A stretch of DNA of 64,000 bases from Paraburkholderia aromaticivorans (GTDB lineage Bacteria; Pseudomonadota; Gammaproteobacteria; Burkholderiales; Burkholderiaceae), in NCBI RefSeq assembly GCF_012689525.1, contig NZ_CP051516.1:3038001-3102000 (forward strand). Direction: 5' to 3'. Below, piece by piece: positions 45,929 through 54,392 of the stretch (position 1 is the first letter of the stretch; each line of letters opens with the position of its first letter). Both the position numbers and the translations under genes were made by a program. A model generated the notes under the pieces. That model had not been told where the DNA came from. It did not search any database and saw nothing but the letters and a program-made list of their open reading frames with translations.

Positions 45929-45954
45929 CAAGCCCGGCAAGGCTTCCGGGCTTG
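45929..45954 (-). terminator. Hairpin after the GGDEF-EAL gene
   Basis: CAAGCCCGG and CCGGGCTTG form a perfect 9-bp stem around an 8-base loop, 22 bases past the stop of the minus-strand gene, with no long T-run. Confidence 0.6.
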
Positions 45955-45975
45955 CGTGCGCGACGGCCGGCAAGT

Positions 45976-48282
45976 TCAGGAGGCGTCGGCCACGTTGACC
46001 TGCGCGTCCCACAAACCGCGGGCATACGCACTGGCCCCGACCGGACGGCTGTAAAGATAGCCCTGCTGCTTGTCGCAATCGATCGCGCGCAGGAACGCCG
46101 CCTGTTCGGCGGTTTCCACCCCTTCGGCGGTGACGTTCATGCCGAGCGAGTGCGCCATCGCCACCACTGCCTGGGTAATCGCAATCGAATCGCGATGATC
46201 CGGCAAACCCGCGACGAACGAGCGATCGATTTTCAGGTTATGCAGCGGGAAGCGCTTCAGATACGACAGCGACGAATAGCCGGTGCCGAAATCGTCGACG
46301 GAAATGCGCACGCCCATGTCGTTCAGCGCGCTCAGCATCGGCAAGACGGTTTCGCTGTCGCTCATCAGCAGCCGTTCGGTGATCTCCAGCTCCAGCGCCG
46401 TCGGTTCGAGCCCCGACTGCGCGAGACAGCGTTCGATCCGCTCCACCAGGCCGTCGTTGAACTGCCGCGGCGACAGGTTCACCGCGACGATCAGCTCCGG
46501 CGCCAGCGTGCGCCGCCATTGCGCCACCTGCTCGCAGGCCCGCGCCAGCACGAAGTCGCCGATTTCGACGATCAGCCCGGCATCTTCCGCCACGGGGATG
46601 AATTCCCCCGGCGACACGTTGCCCAATTCGCTGTTGTACCAGCGCAGGAGCGCCTCCGCGCCGATCGTGCGGCCGTCGTGGCTGTCGACGATCGGCTGGT
46701 ACACGAGGCTCAGTTCGTTGGCGGCGAGCGCGCGCCGCAGCGACTGCTCGATCGTAAAGCGGCGCTGCAGATGCTGATTCAGCTCGGCGGTGAAGAACTG
46801 GAAGTTGTTGCGGCCGCGCTGCTTGGCGTGATACATCGCCGAATCGGCGTTGCGCATGAGCGTTGCCACGTCCTGGCCGTCTTCGGGAAAACGGCTGATG
46901 CCGATCGACGCGCCCAGGTAGTACTCGTTATCCGCCACCGCGAACGGCACCGCGATCATGTCGAGGATGCGGCGCGCGAGGCCGATCAGATGCCCGGTAT
47001 TTTCATACGCGCTGACCACGATCACGAACTCGTCGCCGCCCACGCGCGCGAGCGTGTCCTCGGGCGAGATGCACGCCGAGAGGCGCTCCGCCACGCTGCA
47101 GAGCAGGGAATCGCCGGCCTCGTGACCCGCCGTGTCGTTGACCTTCTTGAAGCCGTCCAGGTCGACGAACAGCACGGCGACGCTCGCCAGTTCGCCCATG
47201 CCGGACGCCATGTCCGGCGTGAACAGATCGCGCATCCGCTCGGTGAGATAGGCGCGGTTGTAGAGGCCGGTGAGCGAATCGCGGGTGGCGAGGAACTTGA
47301 GTTGGCGCTGCGCCTCGCGCACGGGTCCGATGTCGGTAAACGAAATCAGCACCGAACTCGGCTCGCTCTCGCCCGGCTTGATGATCGGCACGACGTTCTC
47401 GGTGATCCAGACGATGTCGCCGCCTATCAGTTCCACGCCGATCGTGACGCCGAGCACGGGTTTGCCGGTTGTCAGCACCTGCGCGGTCGGGCGGACGGTA
47501 TCGGCGACGAGCGAGCCGTCCTCGTGATACGCGCGCACCATCACCGTATAAATACTGCGGCCGACGATCTGCGGGGTCGCACGCAAAATGCGCTGCGCGC
47601 TCGGATTGCAGGCGAGCACGATGCCCCCGCGCGACTGCACGACGATCCCTTCGATCAGGTGATCGACCACCAGCCGGTGATGCTCCTCGCTGTGCGCGAG
47701 GCGCTGGACCATGGTGTCCTGATGCACGGCGAGACCGACGCTGTGGCCGATGTCACGCAGCATCGCTTCTTCCTCGGCGCTCGGACGGCGCGGCACGCGG
47801 TAGTAGACCGCGAAGGCGCCGAGCACCACGCCGGAATCGTTTTCAAAGGGCACCGACCAGCAAGCCCGCAGGCCGAGCGGCAATGCGAGGTGCCGGAAGT
47901 CGGCCCACAGCGGATCGGTTTCGATATCCTCGACGACGACGAGGCGCCGCTCGTACATAGCGGTGCCGCACGAGCCGACCCGTGGACCGATCGCCGCGCC
48001 GTCGATCGCCGCGCTGAAATGCGCCGGCAGCGACGGCGCGCCACCCACTCTGGCGTGCACGCCGTCGGGATCGAGCAACAGGATTGAACAGGACGCGCCT
48101 TCCCCCAGCAGCGCTTCCGCGCGGCGGCATACTTCGTCAAGCAATTCCGGCAGCGGCGTGTTGCGGGTGATCAACCGCAACACCGTGCGCTCCGATGCCA
48201 GCACCCCTTCAGCGAGATTCGATCCATAGCGGCCTTCAGGCGCTGGTCCCAGCGTGTTTTCTGATGTCGCTTCGCAAGTCAT
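45976..48282 (-). CDS. GAF-PAS-GGDEF-EAL cyclic-di-GMP signalling protein
   Basis: The 768-residue soluble protein has a GAF domain (about 20-190), a PAS domain (about 200-310), a diguanylate cyclase domain with intact active-site motif RVGGDEFVIV (about 325-485) and a phosphodiesterase domain (about 500-745) with intact EALLRW, plus the downstream LSPRQF, ELEITE and VDDFGTGYSSLSYLKRFP catalytic motifs. Both activities may therefore be functional, switched by GAF or PAS ligand. No membrane segments are seen. It likely adjusts c-di-GMP in response to an intracellular cue. It is monocistronic and ends at a hairpin. Confidence 0.95.
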   Translation of the reverse strand: MTCEATSENTLGPAPEGRYGSNLAEGVLASERTVLRLITRNTPLPELLDEVCRRAEALLGEGASCSILLLDPDGVHARVGGAPSLPAHFSAAIDGAAIGPRVGSCGTAMYERRLVVVEDIETDPLWADFRHLALPLGLRACWSVPFENDSGVVLGAFAVYYRVPRRPSAEEEAMLRDIGHSVGLAVHQDTMVQRLAHSEEHHRLVVDHLIEGIVVQSRGGIVLACNPSAQRILRATPQIVGRSIYTVMVRAYHEDGSLVADTVRPTAQVLTTGKPVLGVTIGVELIGGDIVWITENVVPIIKPGESEPSSVLISFTDIGPVREAQRQLKFLATRDSLTGLYNRAYLTERMRDLFTPDMASGMGELASVAVLFVDLDGFKKVNDTAGHEAGDSLLCSVAERLSACISPEDTLARVGGDEFVIVVSAYENTGHLIGLARRILDMIAVPFAVADNEYYLGASIGISRFPEDGQDVATLMRNADSAMYHAKQRGRNNFQFFTAELNQHLQRRFTIEQSLRRALAANELSLVYQPIVDSHDGRTIGAEALLRWYNSELGNVSPGEFIPVAEDAGLIVEIGDFVLARACEQVAQWRRTLAPELIVAVNLSPRQFNDGLVERIERCLAQSGLEPTALELEITERLLMSDSETVLPMLSALNDMGVRISVDDFGTGYSSLSYLKRFPLHNLKIDRSFVAGLPDHRDSIAITQAVVAMAHSLGMNVTAEGVETAEQAAFLRAIDCDKQQGYLYSRPVGASAYARGLWDAQVNVADAS

Positions 48283-48477
48283 ATGTGCGCCCCCTAACCC
48301 GACATCGGCAACTTAGTGTACGCGGCACACCGGGGTTTACGCGAGGCCGGTGAATTTAATTCGTCGCGGATGGGAGACGGCTTGGCGAATTGGGCCAGTT
48401 GATGGCTTGGGGAAGCGGCGCAAAGGGCTTGCTGGAGCGGGTGATGGCGCCTTCGGGCGGGCGCCGCGCGGGCAGGG

Positions 48478-48518
48478 TTCGGGTTCAGCCGTCGCCTCTT
48501 GCGGAGGCGGAACCCGAA
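48478..48518. terminator. Long two-part hairpin downstream of the SH3 repeat gene
   Basis: TTCGGGTTC and GAACCCGAA (9 bp) enclose CGCCTC and GAGGCG (6 bp), with a 6-base bulge on one side. It lies 40 bases beyond the SH3 protein stop. No T-run. The remaining gap 48283-48477 shows nothing else recognisable. Confidence 0.5.
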
Positions 48519-48558
48519 TTACGCTGAGACGCTTCGCGGCGACTTGCCGGAATCGCGC

Positions 48559-49527
48559 TCAGCCGTGCTGATCCGGCGGGCGGCCGCCGCCGCCGCCACC
48601 ACCGCCGCCGTGTTCTCCACCGCCGTTGCCGCCGTTGCCACCGCCCTGTCCTCCACCGCCCGGCGGCCTGCCTCCGCCACCTTGCGGAGGACCGCCTTGA
48701 GGCCGCCCACCCGCGTTGCCCTGTGGACCACCGGGAGGCCGCCCACCTGCGTTACCGGATGGCTGACCGCCCGGCGGACGCCCGCCTGCATTGCCCGATG
48801 GCTGGCCACCCGGCGGACGCCCGCCCGCATTGCCCGATGGCTGCCCGCCCGGTGGCCGTCCGTCCGCATTGCCCGAAGGCTGGCCGCCCGGTGGCCGTCC
48901 GCCTGCATTATCCGATGGCTGGCCACCCGGTGGCCGTCCGCCCGCGTTGCCCGATGGCTGGCCACCCGGCGGACGCCCACCAATATTCCCTGGCGGCGGT
49001 CCACTCGGCGGCCTTCCCCCGCCGTGCCCCGGCGGCGGGCCGCCCGGCGGTCTTCCTCCACCATGCCCCGGGGGCGGCCCACCCGGCGGTCTTCCCGCGC
49101 CGGGGCGCGGTGGAGGCGGCGGCGGATGATGCGCCCAGCGCGATTGCTGGCCGTACCAAGGCCGGCCGCGATAATAGTCGCCCCAATACGAGCCGATCGA
49201 AAACGTCACGATCGGCAGCCCGATTACCGTGCCGTAGTTCATCACGGGCACGTTGGCGCCCTGATAGGGATAACTGAGCGACCCTGCATACACCCAGCCA
49301 CGCAAGTTGGGCGCCGCGACATCGCACCATTGATAGTTGCTGATGCACCCCATGACGCTCAACGGCACACCGCCTGGCAATTGCGTCACGACCGGGTAAT
49401 CCGGCGCCGGACCCGCGCGCACGTTGACGGTGGTGTTGGTGTAGGCCTGCGACTGCGCGCAGGCCACCGCGGGCAGGGCCAGCACGCCGGCCGCCGCATA
49501 CAGACATCGAACGAGGTGTTGTTTCAT
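48559..49527 (-). CDS. Exported SH3-domain protein with Pro/Gly-rich tandem repeat
   Basis: The 322-residue product has a signal peptide (MKQHLVRCLYAAAGVLALPA, cleavage after ACAQ near residue 25), a bacterial SH3 domain (about 27-90: TTVNVRAGPAPDYPVVTQLP, CDVAAPNLRGWVYAGSL), an aromatic stretch (YWGDYYRGRPWYGQ) and then a tail of nine 13-residue repeats GRPPGGxPxGxxG (residues 145-261) plus degenerate copies and a poly-Gly end. The SH3 part may bind peptidoglycan; the tail is likely extended and disordered. The ATG 49527 is chosen for the signal peptide; the frame is open further upstream. It diverges from the LprI-like gene. Confidence 0.87.
   Translation of the reverse strand: MKQHLVRCLYAAAGVLALPAVACAQSQAYTNTTVNVRAGPAPDYPVVTQLPGGVPLSVMGCISNYQWCDVAAPNLRGWVYAGSLSYPYQGANVPVMNYGTVIGLPIVTFSIGSYWGDYYRGRPWYGQQSRWAHHPPPPPPRPGAGRPPGGPPPGHGGGRPPGGPPPGHGGGRPPSGPPPGNIGGRPPGGQPSGNAGGRPPGGQPSDNAGGRPPGGQPSGNADGRPPGGQPSGNAGGRPPGGQPSGNAGGRPPGGQPSGNAGGRPPGGPQGNAGGRPQGGPPQGGGGRPPGGGGQGGGNGGNGGGEHGGGGGGGGGRPPDQHG
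48745..49095 (-). repeat. 39-bp coding tandem repeat, nine units
   Basis: Nine in-frame units of 39 bp encode GRPPGG(P/Q)PxGxxG. The six units at the 3' side (QPSGNAG type) are more alike than the first three (PPPGHGG type), suggesting recent unit duplication. Confidence 0.8.
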
Positions 49528-49806
49528 TCTTTCTCCCGTTTCATGGGCCGCGTTTGTCTTGCCGGCCTGTCCTGCTGGTGTGGTGAGTGCTACTTCCGGT
49601 CCCCGCACGGCACGCCGCATCGCCATGTATTGCCGCGCGGTGCGTCTGCTCACAGGCCAGTTGCACGGCACATGCCTGAAAGCGTTCAGTCAACCTGCCG
49701 CGTCGATTCCCGCCGTCCCCGTGAGGCAAGATTTGGTAACCACCCACCTGAAGTCACGCGTTTTTCGGGCGTCCGTGTTCCGGCAACTCGGCCGATCATC
49801 CATTGC

Positions 49807-50415
49807 ATGAAAAAGCCATGCACTGCCGGGACCGCAATGACAATCATCCGCCCACTTCTGATCGCCGCGCTGATGCTCGCGCATCCCGTCGCCCACGCCA
49901 CCAGCTTCGACTGCAACAGGGGACGCTCGCTAACCGAGAAGATGATTTGCAACGACCCCGCGCTCTCGAAGCTCGACGACACGCTGGGGCAACTGTACTG
50001 GAAAGCGCGTCGGCGGGTCACCAACCGGCGCGCCTTTCTCACCGACAGCGACAGCAAGTGGGCATGGCGTGAAGCGAACTGCCGCGATGCGGCGTGTCTG
50101 GGGACGTGGTACGCGACGCGTATCGGGGAACTGCAGACGCTGATCGAAAGCATGCAAACCAGAACGCCGCTGCCATCCTCCACACCGGTTGAACCGGACA
50201 CGCGACGCAGGCCGCTCATGGCGCCCGCGCAACCCACCGAGGTGGCGATGCGTCAGTGCACGGCGGCGAATCCTGGGATCGTGGTGAACGAGCAGTGTTC
50301 CACCGTGCTCAAGGAGACCAGCGGTCAGTGGAAACATCAACCGCACGGCGGCGACTGGTTCTGCGGCGTCGCGATGCTGGCGCCGGCGGAAATGCAGGCG
50401 GACGCCGCGCAATGA
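49807..50415 (+). CDS. LprI-like (DUF1311) exported protein
   Basis: The protein of about 202 residues has a signal peptide (hydrophobic PLLIAALMLAHPVAHA, cleavage before TSFDC), then the DUF1311 module: FDCNRGRSLTEKMICNDPALSKLDDTLGQLYWKARRR, with conserved cysteines in CNRG, MICND, NCRDAAC. This module is found in the lysozyme inhibitor LprI. A second cysteine-bearing part (CTAANPGIVVNEQC to GDWFCG) is specific to this protein. The start could be ATG 49807 (MKKPCTAGT) or ATG 49837 (MTIIRP); I prefer the first for its lysines ahead of the hydrophobic core, but neither has a strong ribosome site. The gap 49528-49806 contains nothing else evident. Confidence 0.75.
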   Translation: MKKPCTAGTAMTIIRPLLIAALMLAHPVAHATSFDCNRGRSLTEKMICNDPALSKLDDTLGQLYWKARRRVTNRRAFLTDSDSKWAWREANCRDAACLGTWYATRIGELQTLIESMQTRTPLPSSTPVEPDTRRRPLMAPAQPTEVAMRQCTAANPGIVVNEQCSTVLKETSGQWKHQPHGGDWFCGVAMLAPAEMQADAAQ

Positions 50416-50506
50416 CAAAGCTGTTTTGCATGCCGGCGCAGCGGCGCCGAGCACGCAAGCACGGTTGCAACTTCGCGGTTCTCTCGCGAAGGCGCGCCAA
50501 GCGCTG

Positions 50507-51049
50507 CTAGCGGCCGCTCCAGAATCCGCGCTGAACCTCCATCACCTCGGCTTCCACTTCGGGCACCGGCCCGATCACCTCGACCGGTTTCTGGCAATGA
50601 TCGAAGACATACCGGCAGTCCACGCTCATGGTCGGATTCTCGGCGTGATCGCCGGTCGCCTCCAGCAAGCGCTTCTCGGTCATGCCGAACACGACCCGGC
50701 CGATGTTGGCCCAATACATCGTCCCGGCACACATGCAGCACGGTTCGACCGACGTGTACAGCGTGCAACTCCACAAATACTCAGGCGTGAAGTTCAACGC
50801 CGCCACGCGCGCCAAGACCGACTCGGCGTGATTCACCGTGTCGACGTTGCCCTGCTCCATCAGCACCGTCTCCTGGTCGGGTCCGACCAGCACCGCGCCG
50901 AACGGATGATGTCCTAGCAGCGTCGCCCGTTCGGCGACCCGGCTCGAATGCCGCAGATGCCGCACGATCTGCTCGTGCGTGGGCGTCAAACCCTGCGGCG
51001 GATAGTTGGCGGCCGTTGCGGCGGCCTCCGTCGAAACCGTCAGACTCAC
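50507..51049 (-). CDS. Zinc-dependent nucleoside/nucleobase deaminase
   Basis: The 180-residue enzyme belongs to the cytidine/guanine/tRNA-adenosine deaminase superfamily. The zinc site is VNHAESVL (His with the catalytic Glu) and EPCCMCAGTMYWANIGRVVFG (two Cys). The spacing and PCCMC form fit the guanine deaminase/TadA-like branch. The C-terminal part MSVDCRYVFDHCQKPVEVIGP is subgroup-specific. It lies 43 bases downstream of the BMP-type binding protein and is probably translated from the same message, suggesting a role on a base or nucleoside taken up by that system. The substrate is not proven. Confidence 0.87.
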   Translation of the reverse strand: MSLTVSTEAAATAANYPPQGLTPTHEQIVRHLRHSSRVAERATLLGHHPFGAVLVGPDQETVLMEQGNVDTVNHAESVLARVAALNFTPEYLWSCTLYTSVEPCCMCAGTMYWANIGRVVFGMTEKRLLEATGDHAENPTMSVDCRYVFDHCQKPVEVIGPVPEVEAEVMEVQRGFWSGR

Positions 51050-51092
51050 GGGCGATCTCCTTGAATAATAGTTAGATTAGCGAAGCAAATTT

Positions 51093-52223
51093 TTACTTCG
51101 GCAGCGACCCATCCACGCCTTGGACGAACCAGTTCAAACGCAGCAGTTCCGGATCGCTCAGCGACTTGCCGGCGGCGACCTTCACCGCGCCGGACTGATC
51201 CGTGATCGGACCGGCAAACGGATTGAACTTGCCGGAGATGATGTCATCGCGCTTCTGGCTCAACGCCTTTTGCGCGGCCGGCGAAACGGCGTCGGTGTTG
51301 ATGTCGGCGAGGTCGATCGCTTTCTCCTTCAGCCCCCACCACACCGGCGTGTTATTCCATGAGCCCGCCATCACCTGATCCACCAGATGCGTGTAGTACA
51401 CACCCCAGTTGCTCACGCAGGCGCCCAGTTGCGCATTCGGCCCGAACTTCTTCATGTCCGAATCCCAGCCGAACGCATGCACCTTCTTCTGCTCGGCGGT
51501 CTGCATCGTCGCGGTGGAATCGGTGTTCTGGATCAGCACGTCGGCGCCCTGGCCGATCAGCGTTTCGGCCGCCTGCTTTTCGCGGCCCGGATCGAACCAG
51601 CTATTGATCCACACCACCTTCACGCGCGCATTCGGATTGACCGAGCGAGCGCCCATCGTGAACGCGTTGATGTTACGCACGACCTCGGGCACCGGCACGG
51701 AGCCGACAAAGCCGAGCGTGTTCGACTTTGTCGTATAGCCCGCGACGAGTCCCGCCAGGTAGGCGCTCTGATAAGTGCGCACGTCATAGGTGGCGAAGTT
51801 GGCGGCCTTCTTGTAGCCGGTGGCATGTTCGAACACGGCATCGGGAAAGTCCTTGGCGACCTTCAACTCGAAATCCTGAAAGCCGAAGCTCGAACCCACC
51901 ACGATCTTGTTGCCCTTTGATGCCAGATCGCGGAACACGCGCTCCGAATCCGCCGACTCCGGCACGTTCTCGACGCGCGTCACCTTGACCTTGTCGCCGA
52001 ATTTCGCTTCGAGCGCTTTCACGCCCTGCTCGTGCGCGTAAGTCCAGCCGGCGTCGCCCGGATTGCCGAGATAGACGAAGGCGATGCCGATCGGCTGCGT
52101 GGCGGCGGCTGACGCCCCCACGGCACTGAATGCCAGCGTCGCGCCAAGAGCGGCAGCGAGGACGGTTCGGACGGTTTTGATGCGCAGTGAATGATGCAGC
52201 GCTCGCGCCAGCGTTGTTTTCAT
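51093..52223 (-). CDS. BMP-family ABC transporter substrate-binding protein
   Basis: The 376-residue protein has a signal peptide (RTVLAAALGATLAFSAVGASA) and the BMP/Med fold: IGIAFVYLGNPGDAGWTYAHEQG, VVGSSFGFQDFELKVAKDFP, YQSAYLAGLVAGYTTKSNTLGFVG, QGADVLIQNTDS and VHAFGWDSDM. Members bind purine or other nucleosides (PnrA, NupN/BmpA types) and deliver them to an ABC importer. The permease and ATPase genes that usually accompany it are not in this window; the only partner is the deaminase downstream. GGAGA before ATG 52223 fixes the start, which is preferred over a longer open frame. Confidence 0.9.
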   Translation of the reverse strand: MKTTLARALHHSLRIKTVRTVLAAALGATLAFSAVGASAAATQPIGIAFVYLGNPGDAGWTYAHEQGVKALEAKFGDKVKVTRVENVPESADSERVFRDLASKGNKIVVGSSFGFQDFELKVAKDFPDAVFEHATGYKKAANFATYDVRTYQSAYLAGLVAGYTTKSNTLGFVGSVPVPEVVRNINAFTMGARSVNPNARVKVVWINSWFDPGREKQAAETLIGQGADVLIQNTDSTATMQTAEQKKVHAFGWDSDMKKFGPNAQLGACVSNWGVYYTHLVDQVMAGSWNNTPVWWGLKEKAIDLADINTDAVSPAAQKALSQKRDDIISGKFNPFAGPITDQSGAVKVAAGKSLSDPELLRLNWFVQGVDGSLPK

Positions 52224-52334
52224 GGATTCTCCGAAGATGGTTGAAGGTGCCTGGCCCAGCGCTCGGGATAACCCGGGCAAGGCTCCAGCATAGGGGGCCA
52301 TATTCGAAGGTCAATTTCAGCGGAAAAATTATTA

Positions 52335-52357
52335 TTCGTTATGCCGCCCATAACGAA
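52335..52357. promoter_or_regulatory. Palindromic operator candidate 1 (BMP / SDR divergent region)
   Basis: TTCGTTATG-CCGCC-CATAACGAA is a perfect 9-bp inverted repeat with a 5-base centre, between the divergent binding-protein and SDR genes. Confidence 0.6.
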
Positions 52358-52384
52358 CCTCGTATTTTGGTAGCTCGGCAAACA

Positions 52385-52403
52385 CGTTCGATACTTTCGA
52401 ACG
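52385..52403. promoter_or_regulatory. Palindromic operator candidate 2 (BMP / SDR divergent region)
   Basis: CGTTCGA-TACTT-TCGAACG is a perfect 7-bp inverted repeat with the same 5-base centre, 48 bases from candidate 1 centre to centre. Confidence 0.5.
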
Positions 52404-52490
52404 AGTGCATCGGAGAAGTCGTACGGCAAGCACTCCGCACAGGCGCAATATCACTCTCACCAACCCGCAACACTCTTTCGGAGATTCAAA

Positions 52491-53240
52491 ATGACTCGCT
52501 TCCAAGGTAAGTCGGTTCTCGTCACCGGCGGTAGCAGCGGCATCGGCTTCGCAGCCGCCAAGGCATTCGCCGACGAAGGCGCCCGTGTGGTCATCACCGG
52601 CCGCGACGCCGATGCGCTCGAAACGGCCAGACAGGCGCTCGGCGCCGACGCCGTCGCCGTGCGCAACGACGCCGGCTCGGTGGCATCGGCGCGTGAACTC
52701 GCCGCCGCGATCAGCGCCGCCGGCATCCGGCTCGACGCGGTGTTCGTCAACGCCGGCACCGCGAAATTCGCGCCGTTCCCGGACGTCGACGAAGCCTTCT
52801 GGGACACGATGTTCAACACCAACGTCAAGGGCGCGTACTTCCAGATTCAGGCACTGCTGCCGCTGCTCAATCGCGGCGCGTCGATCGTGATCAACGGGTC
52901 GATCAATGCGCATATCGGCATGCCGGCGTCGTCCGTGTATGCGGCGAGCAAGGCCGCGGTGATTTCGCTGGCGAAGACGCTTTCGTCGGAATTGCTGCCG
53001 CAAGGCGTGCGCGTCAATGTGGTGAGTCCCGGCCCGGTGCAGACGCCGCTGTACGGCAAGCTCGGCCTCGACGCCGCCGCGCTCGAAGCCACCGCCGCGC
53101 AGATTCTCGGCCAGGTGCCGGTCGGCCGCTTCGGCACGCCGGAAGAAATCGCCTCGACCGTGCTGCATCTGTCGGCGCCGGAGTCGGCGTTTATCGTCGG
53201 CACGGAAATCATCGCCGATGGTGGGATGAGCCAGCTTTAA
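52491..53240 (+). CDS. SDR family NAD(P)-dependent oxidoreductase
   Basis: The 249-residue enzyme is a classical short-chain dehydrogenase: cofactor motif TGGSSGIG, ITGRDADAL (Arg after the second strand hints at NADP preference), VNAGT, the catalytic Ser in INGSINAH and the Tyr-Lys pair in SVYAASKAAV, then SPGPVQTPLYGKLG and a C-terminal IADGGMSQL. The substrate cannot be predicted. It diverges from the BMP-type gene, with two palindromes between them, which suggests control by a repressor or activator encoded elsewhere. The ribosome site is CGGAG. Confidence 0.93.
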   Translation: MTRFQGKSVLVTGGSSGIGFAAAKAFADEGARVVITGRDADALETARQALGADAVAVRNDAGSVASARELAAAISAAGIRLDAVFVNAGTAKFAPFPDVDEAFWDTMFNTNVKGAYFQIQALLPLLNRGASIVINGSINAHIGMPASSVYAASKAAVISLAKTLSSELLPQGVRVNVVSPGPVQTPLYGKLGLDAAALEATAAQILGQVPVGRFGTPEEIASTVLHLSAPESAFIVGTEIIADGGMSQL

Positions 53241-53252
53241 GCCACGCTCAGG

Positions 53253-53272
53253 CGAGCCGCGCACGCGGCTCG
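53253..53272 (+). terminator. Hairpin after the SDR gene
   Basis: CGAGCCGCG and CGCGGCTCG form a 9-bp stem with a minimal loop, 12 bases past the SDR stop. There is no T-run. Confidence 0.5.
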
Positions 53273-53377
53273 TGTCGTCTGCCTGCCTGAACGCTCGCAG
53301 TTTCACCCTGCTATTCGAACCCCGGGTCTCCCTTCAGACAGGCGCCCCGGCGGAGCCCCTTTTGTCCGAGACAAATC

Positions 53378-54379
53378 ATGCGTCTTAAACTGACTTCCCT
53401 TCTGCTGGCCGCGGCGCTCTCGCTGACGGCCGCCGCACCAGCCGCGAAAGCCGCCGAGACTAAAGCAAACGCGAGCACCGAATCGCTCGCGCTCGCATCG
53501 ACATCACCAGCGCTCGCCGCCGCCTCCGCCAAAATCCACGACGGCAAGATCGACGTGAACGGCGTGCGCTACCACTACTTGCTGGCGATGGGGCACGGCA
53601 CGCCCATCGTGTTGCTGCACGGCTGGGGCTCGACTTCGTTCATGTGGCGCTTCGTGATGCCGCAACTGGTCGCGCGCGGCTACACCGTGCTCGCGCCCGA
53701 TCTGCGCGGTCTCGGCGACACCGCCAAACCGGCCACCGGCTACGAGAAAGCGAACATCGCCGAAGACATTCACGCGCTGGTCGCGCAATTGAATCTCGGC
53801 CCGCAAGTGCAGGTGGTCGGCCACGACATGGGCGGTATGGTCGCCTACGCGTACGCCGCGCAACATCCGGACGAAGTGCGCTCGGTCGCGATTCTCGATG
53901 TGCCCTTGCCCGGCATCGACCCGTGGGACCAGATCGTGCAGATGCCGCGCACGTGGCATTTCCGCTTCTACGCGGTGCAGGATTTGCCGGAAATGTTGAT
54001 CGCGGGCCGCGAGTTGGAATACCTCAAGTGGTTCCACAACTCCGAGGCGGTGAACTCGCGCGCGTTCACGAACGACGTCGAGGAAACCTATGCTCGCGAA
54101 TATGCGATGCCGGGCGCGTTGCGCGCGGGCTTCGAGTACTACCGCGCGTTTCCCGCCGACGCGAAACAGAACCAGCAATTCGCGCAGCACAAGCTGACCA
54201 TGCCGGTGCTCGGCATCGGTGGAGCGGGCAGTCTCGGGCCGATCGTCGGCGAAGAGTTGCGCCATGTCGCGCTCGATGTCCAGTCCGTGCAGATCGAGGG
54301 CGCCGGCCATTGGGTTGCCGAAGAGCAGCCGCTGGCCGTCACCGACGCGCTGCTGAAATTCTTGCCGCCGGCCCGCTAA
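53378..54379 (+). CDS. Exported alpha/beta hydrolase, epoxide-hydrolase-like
   Basis: The 333-residue protein has a signal peptide (MRLKLTSLLLAAALSLTAAA, cleavage near AKA-AE) and an alpha/beta hydrolase domain. HGWGSTSFMW provides the oxyanion loop. The nucleophile elbow is GHDMGG, with Asp150 in place of Ser, as in epoxide hydrolases and haloalkane/fluoroacetate dehalogenases; the catalytic His is in GAGHWVAEEQP. A cap region (about 185-270) contains the aromatic/Tyr residues expected for epoxide opening. Export to the periplasm is unusual for such enzymes and may point to defence against, or use of, external epoxides. No regulator is adjacent. Confidence 0.87.
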   Translation: MRLKLTSLLLAAALSLTAAAPAAKAAETKANASTESLALASTSPALAAASAKIHDGKIDVNGVRYHYLLAMGHGTPIVLLHGWGSTSFMWRFVMPQLVARGYTVLAPDLRGLGDTAKPATGYEKANIAEDIHALVAQLNLGPQVQVVGHDMGGMVAYAYAAQHPDEVRSVAILDVPLPGIDPWDQIVQMPRTWHFRFYAVQDLPEMLIAGRELEYLKWFHNSEAVNSRAFTNDVEETYAREYAMPGALRAGFEYYRAFPADAKQNQQFAQHKLTMPVLGIGGAGSLGPIVGEELRHVALDVQSVQIEGAGHWVAEEQPLAVTDALLKFLPPAR

Positions 54380-54392
54380 CGCGTCACGCGAT

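Noticed and set aside
48745..49095. CRISPR-like array
   Set aside because: Units are contiguous, in frame and lack unique spacers; this is a coding tandem repeat.
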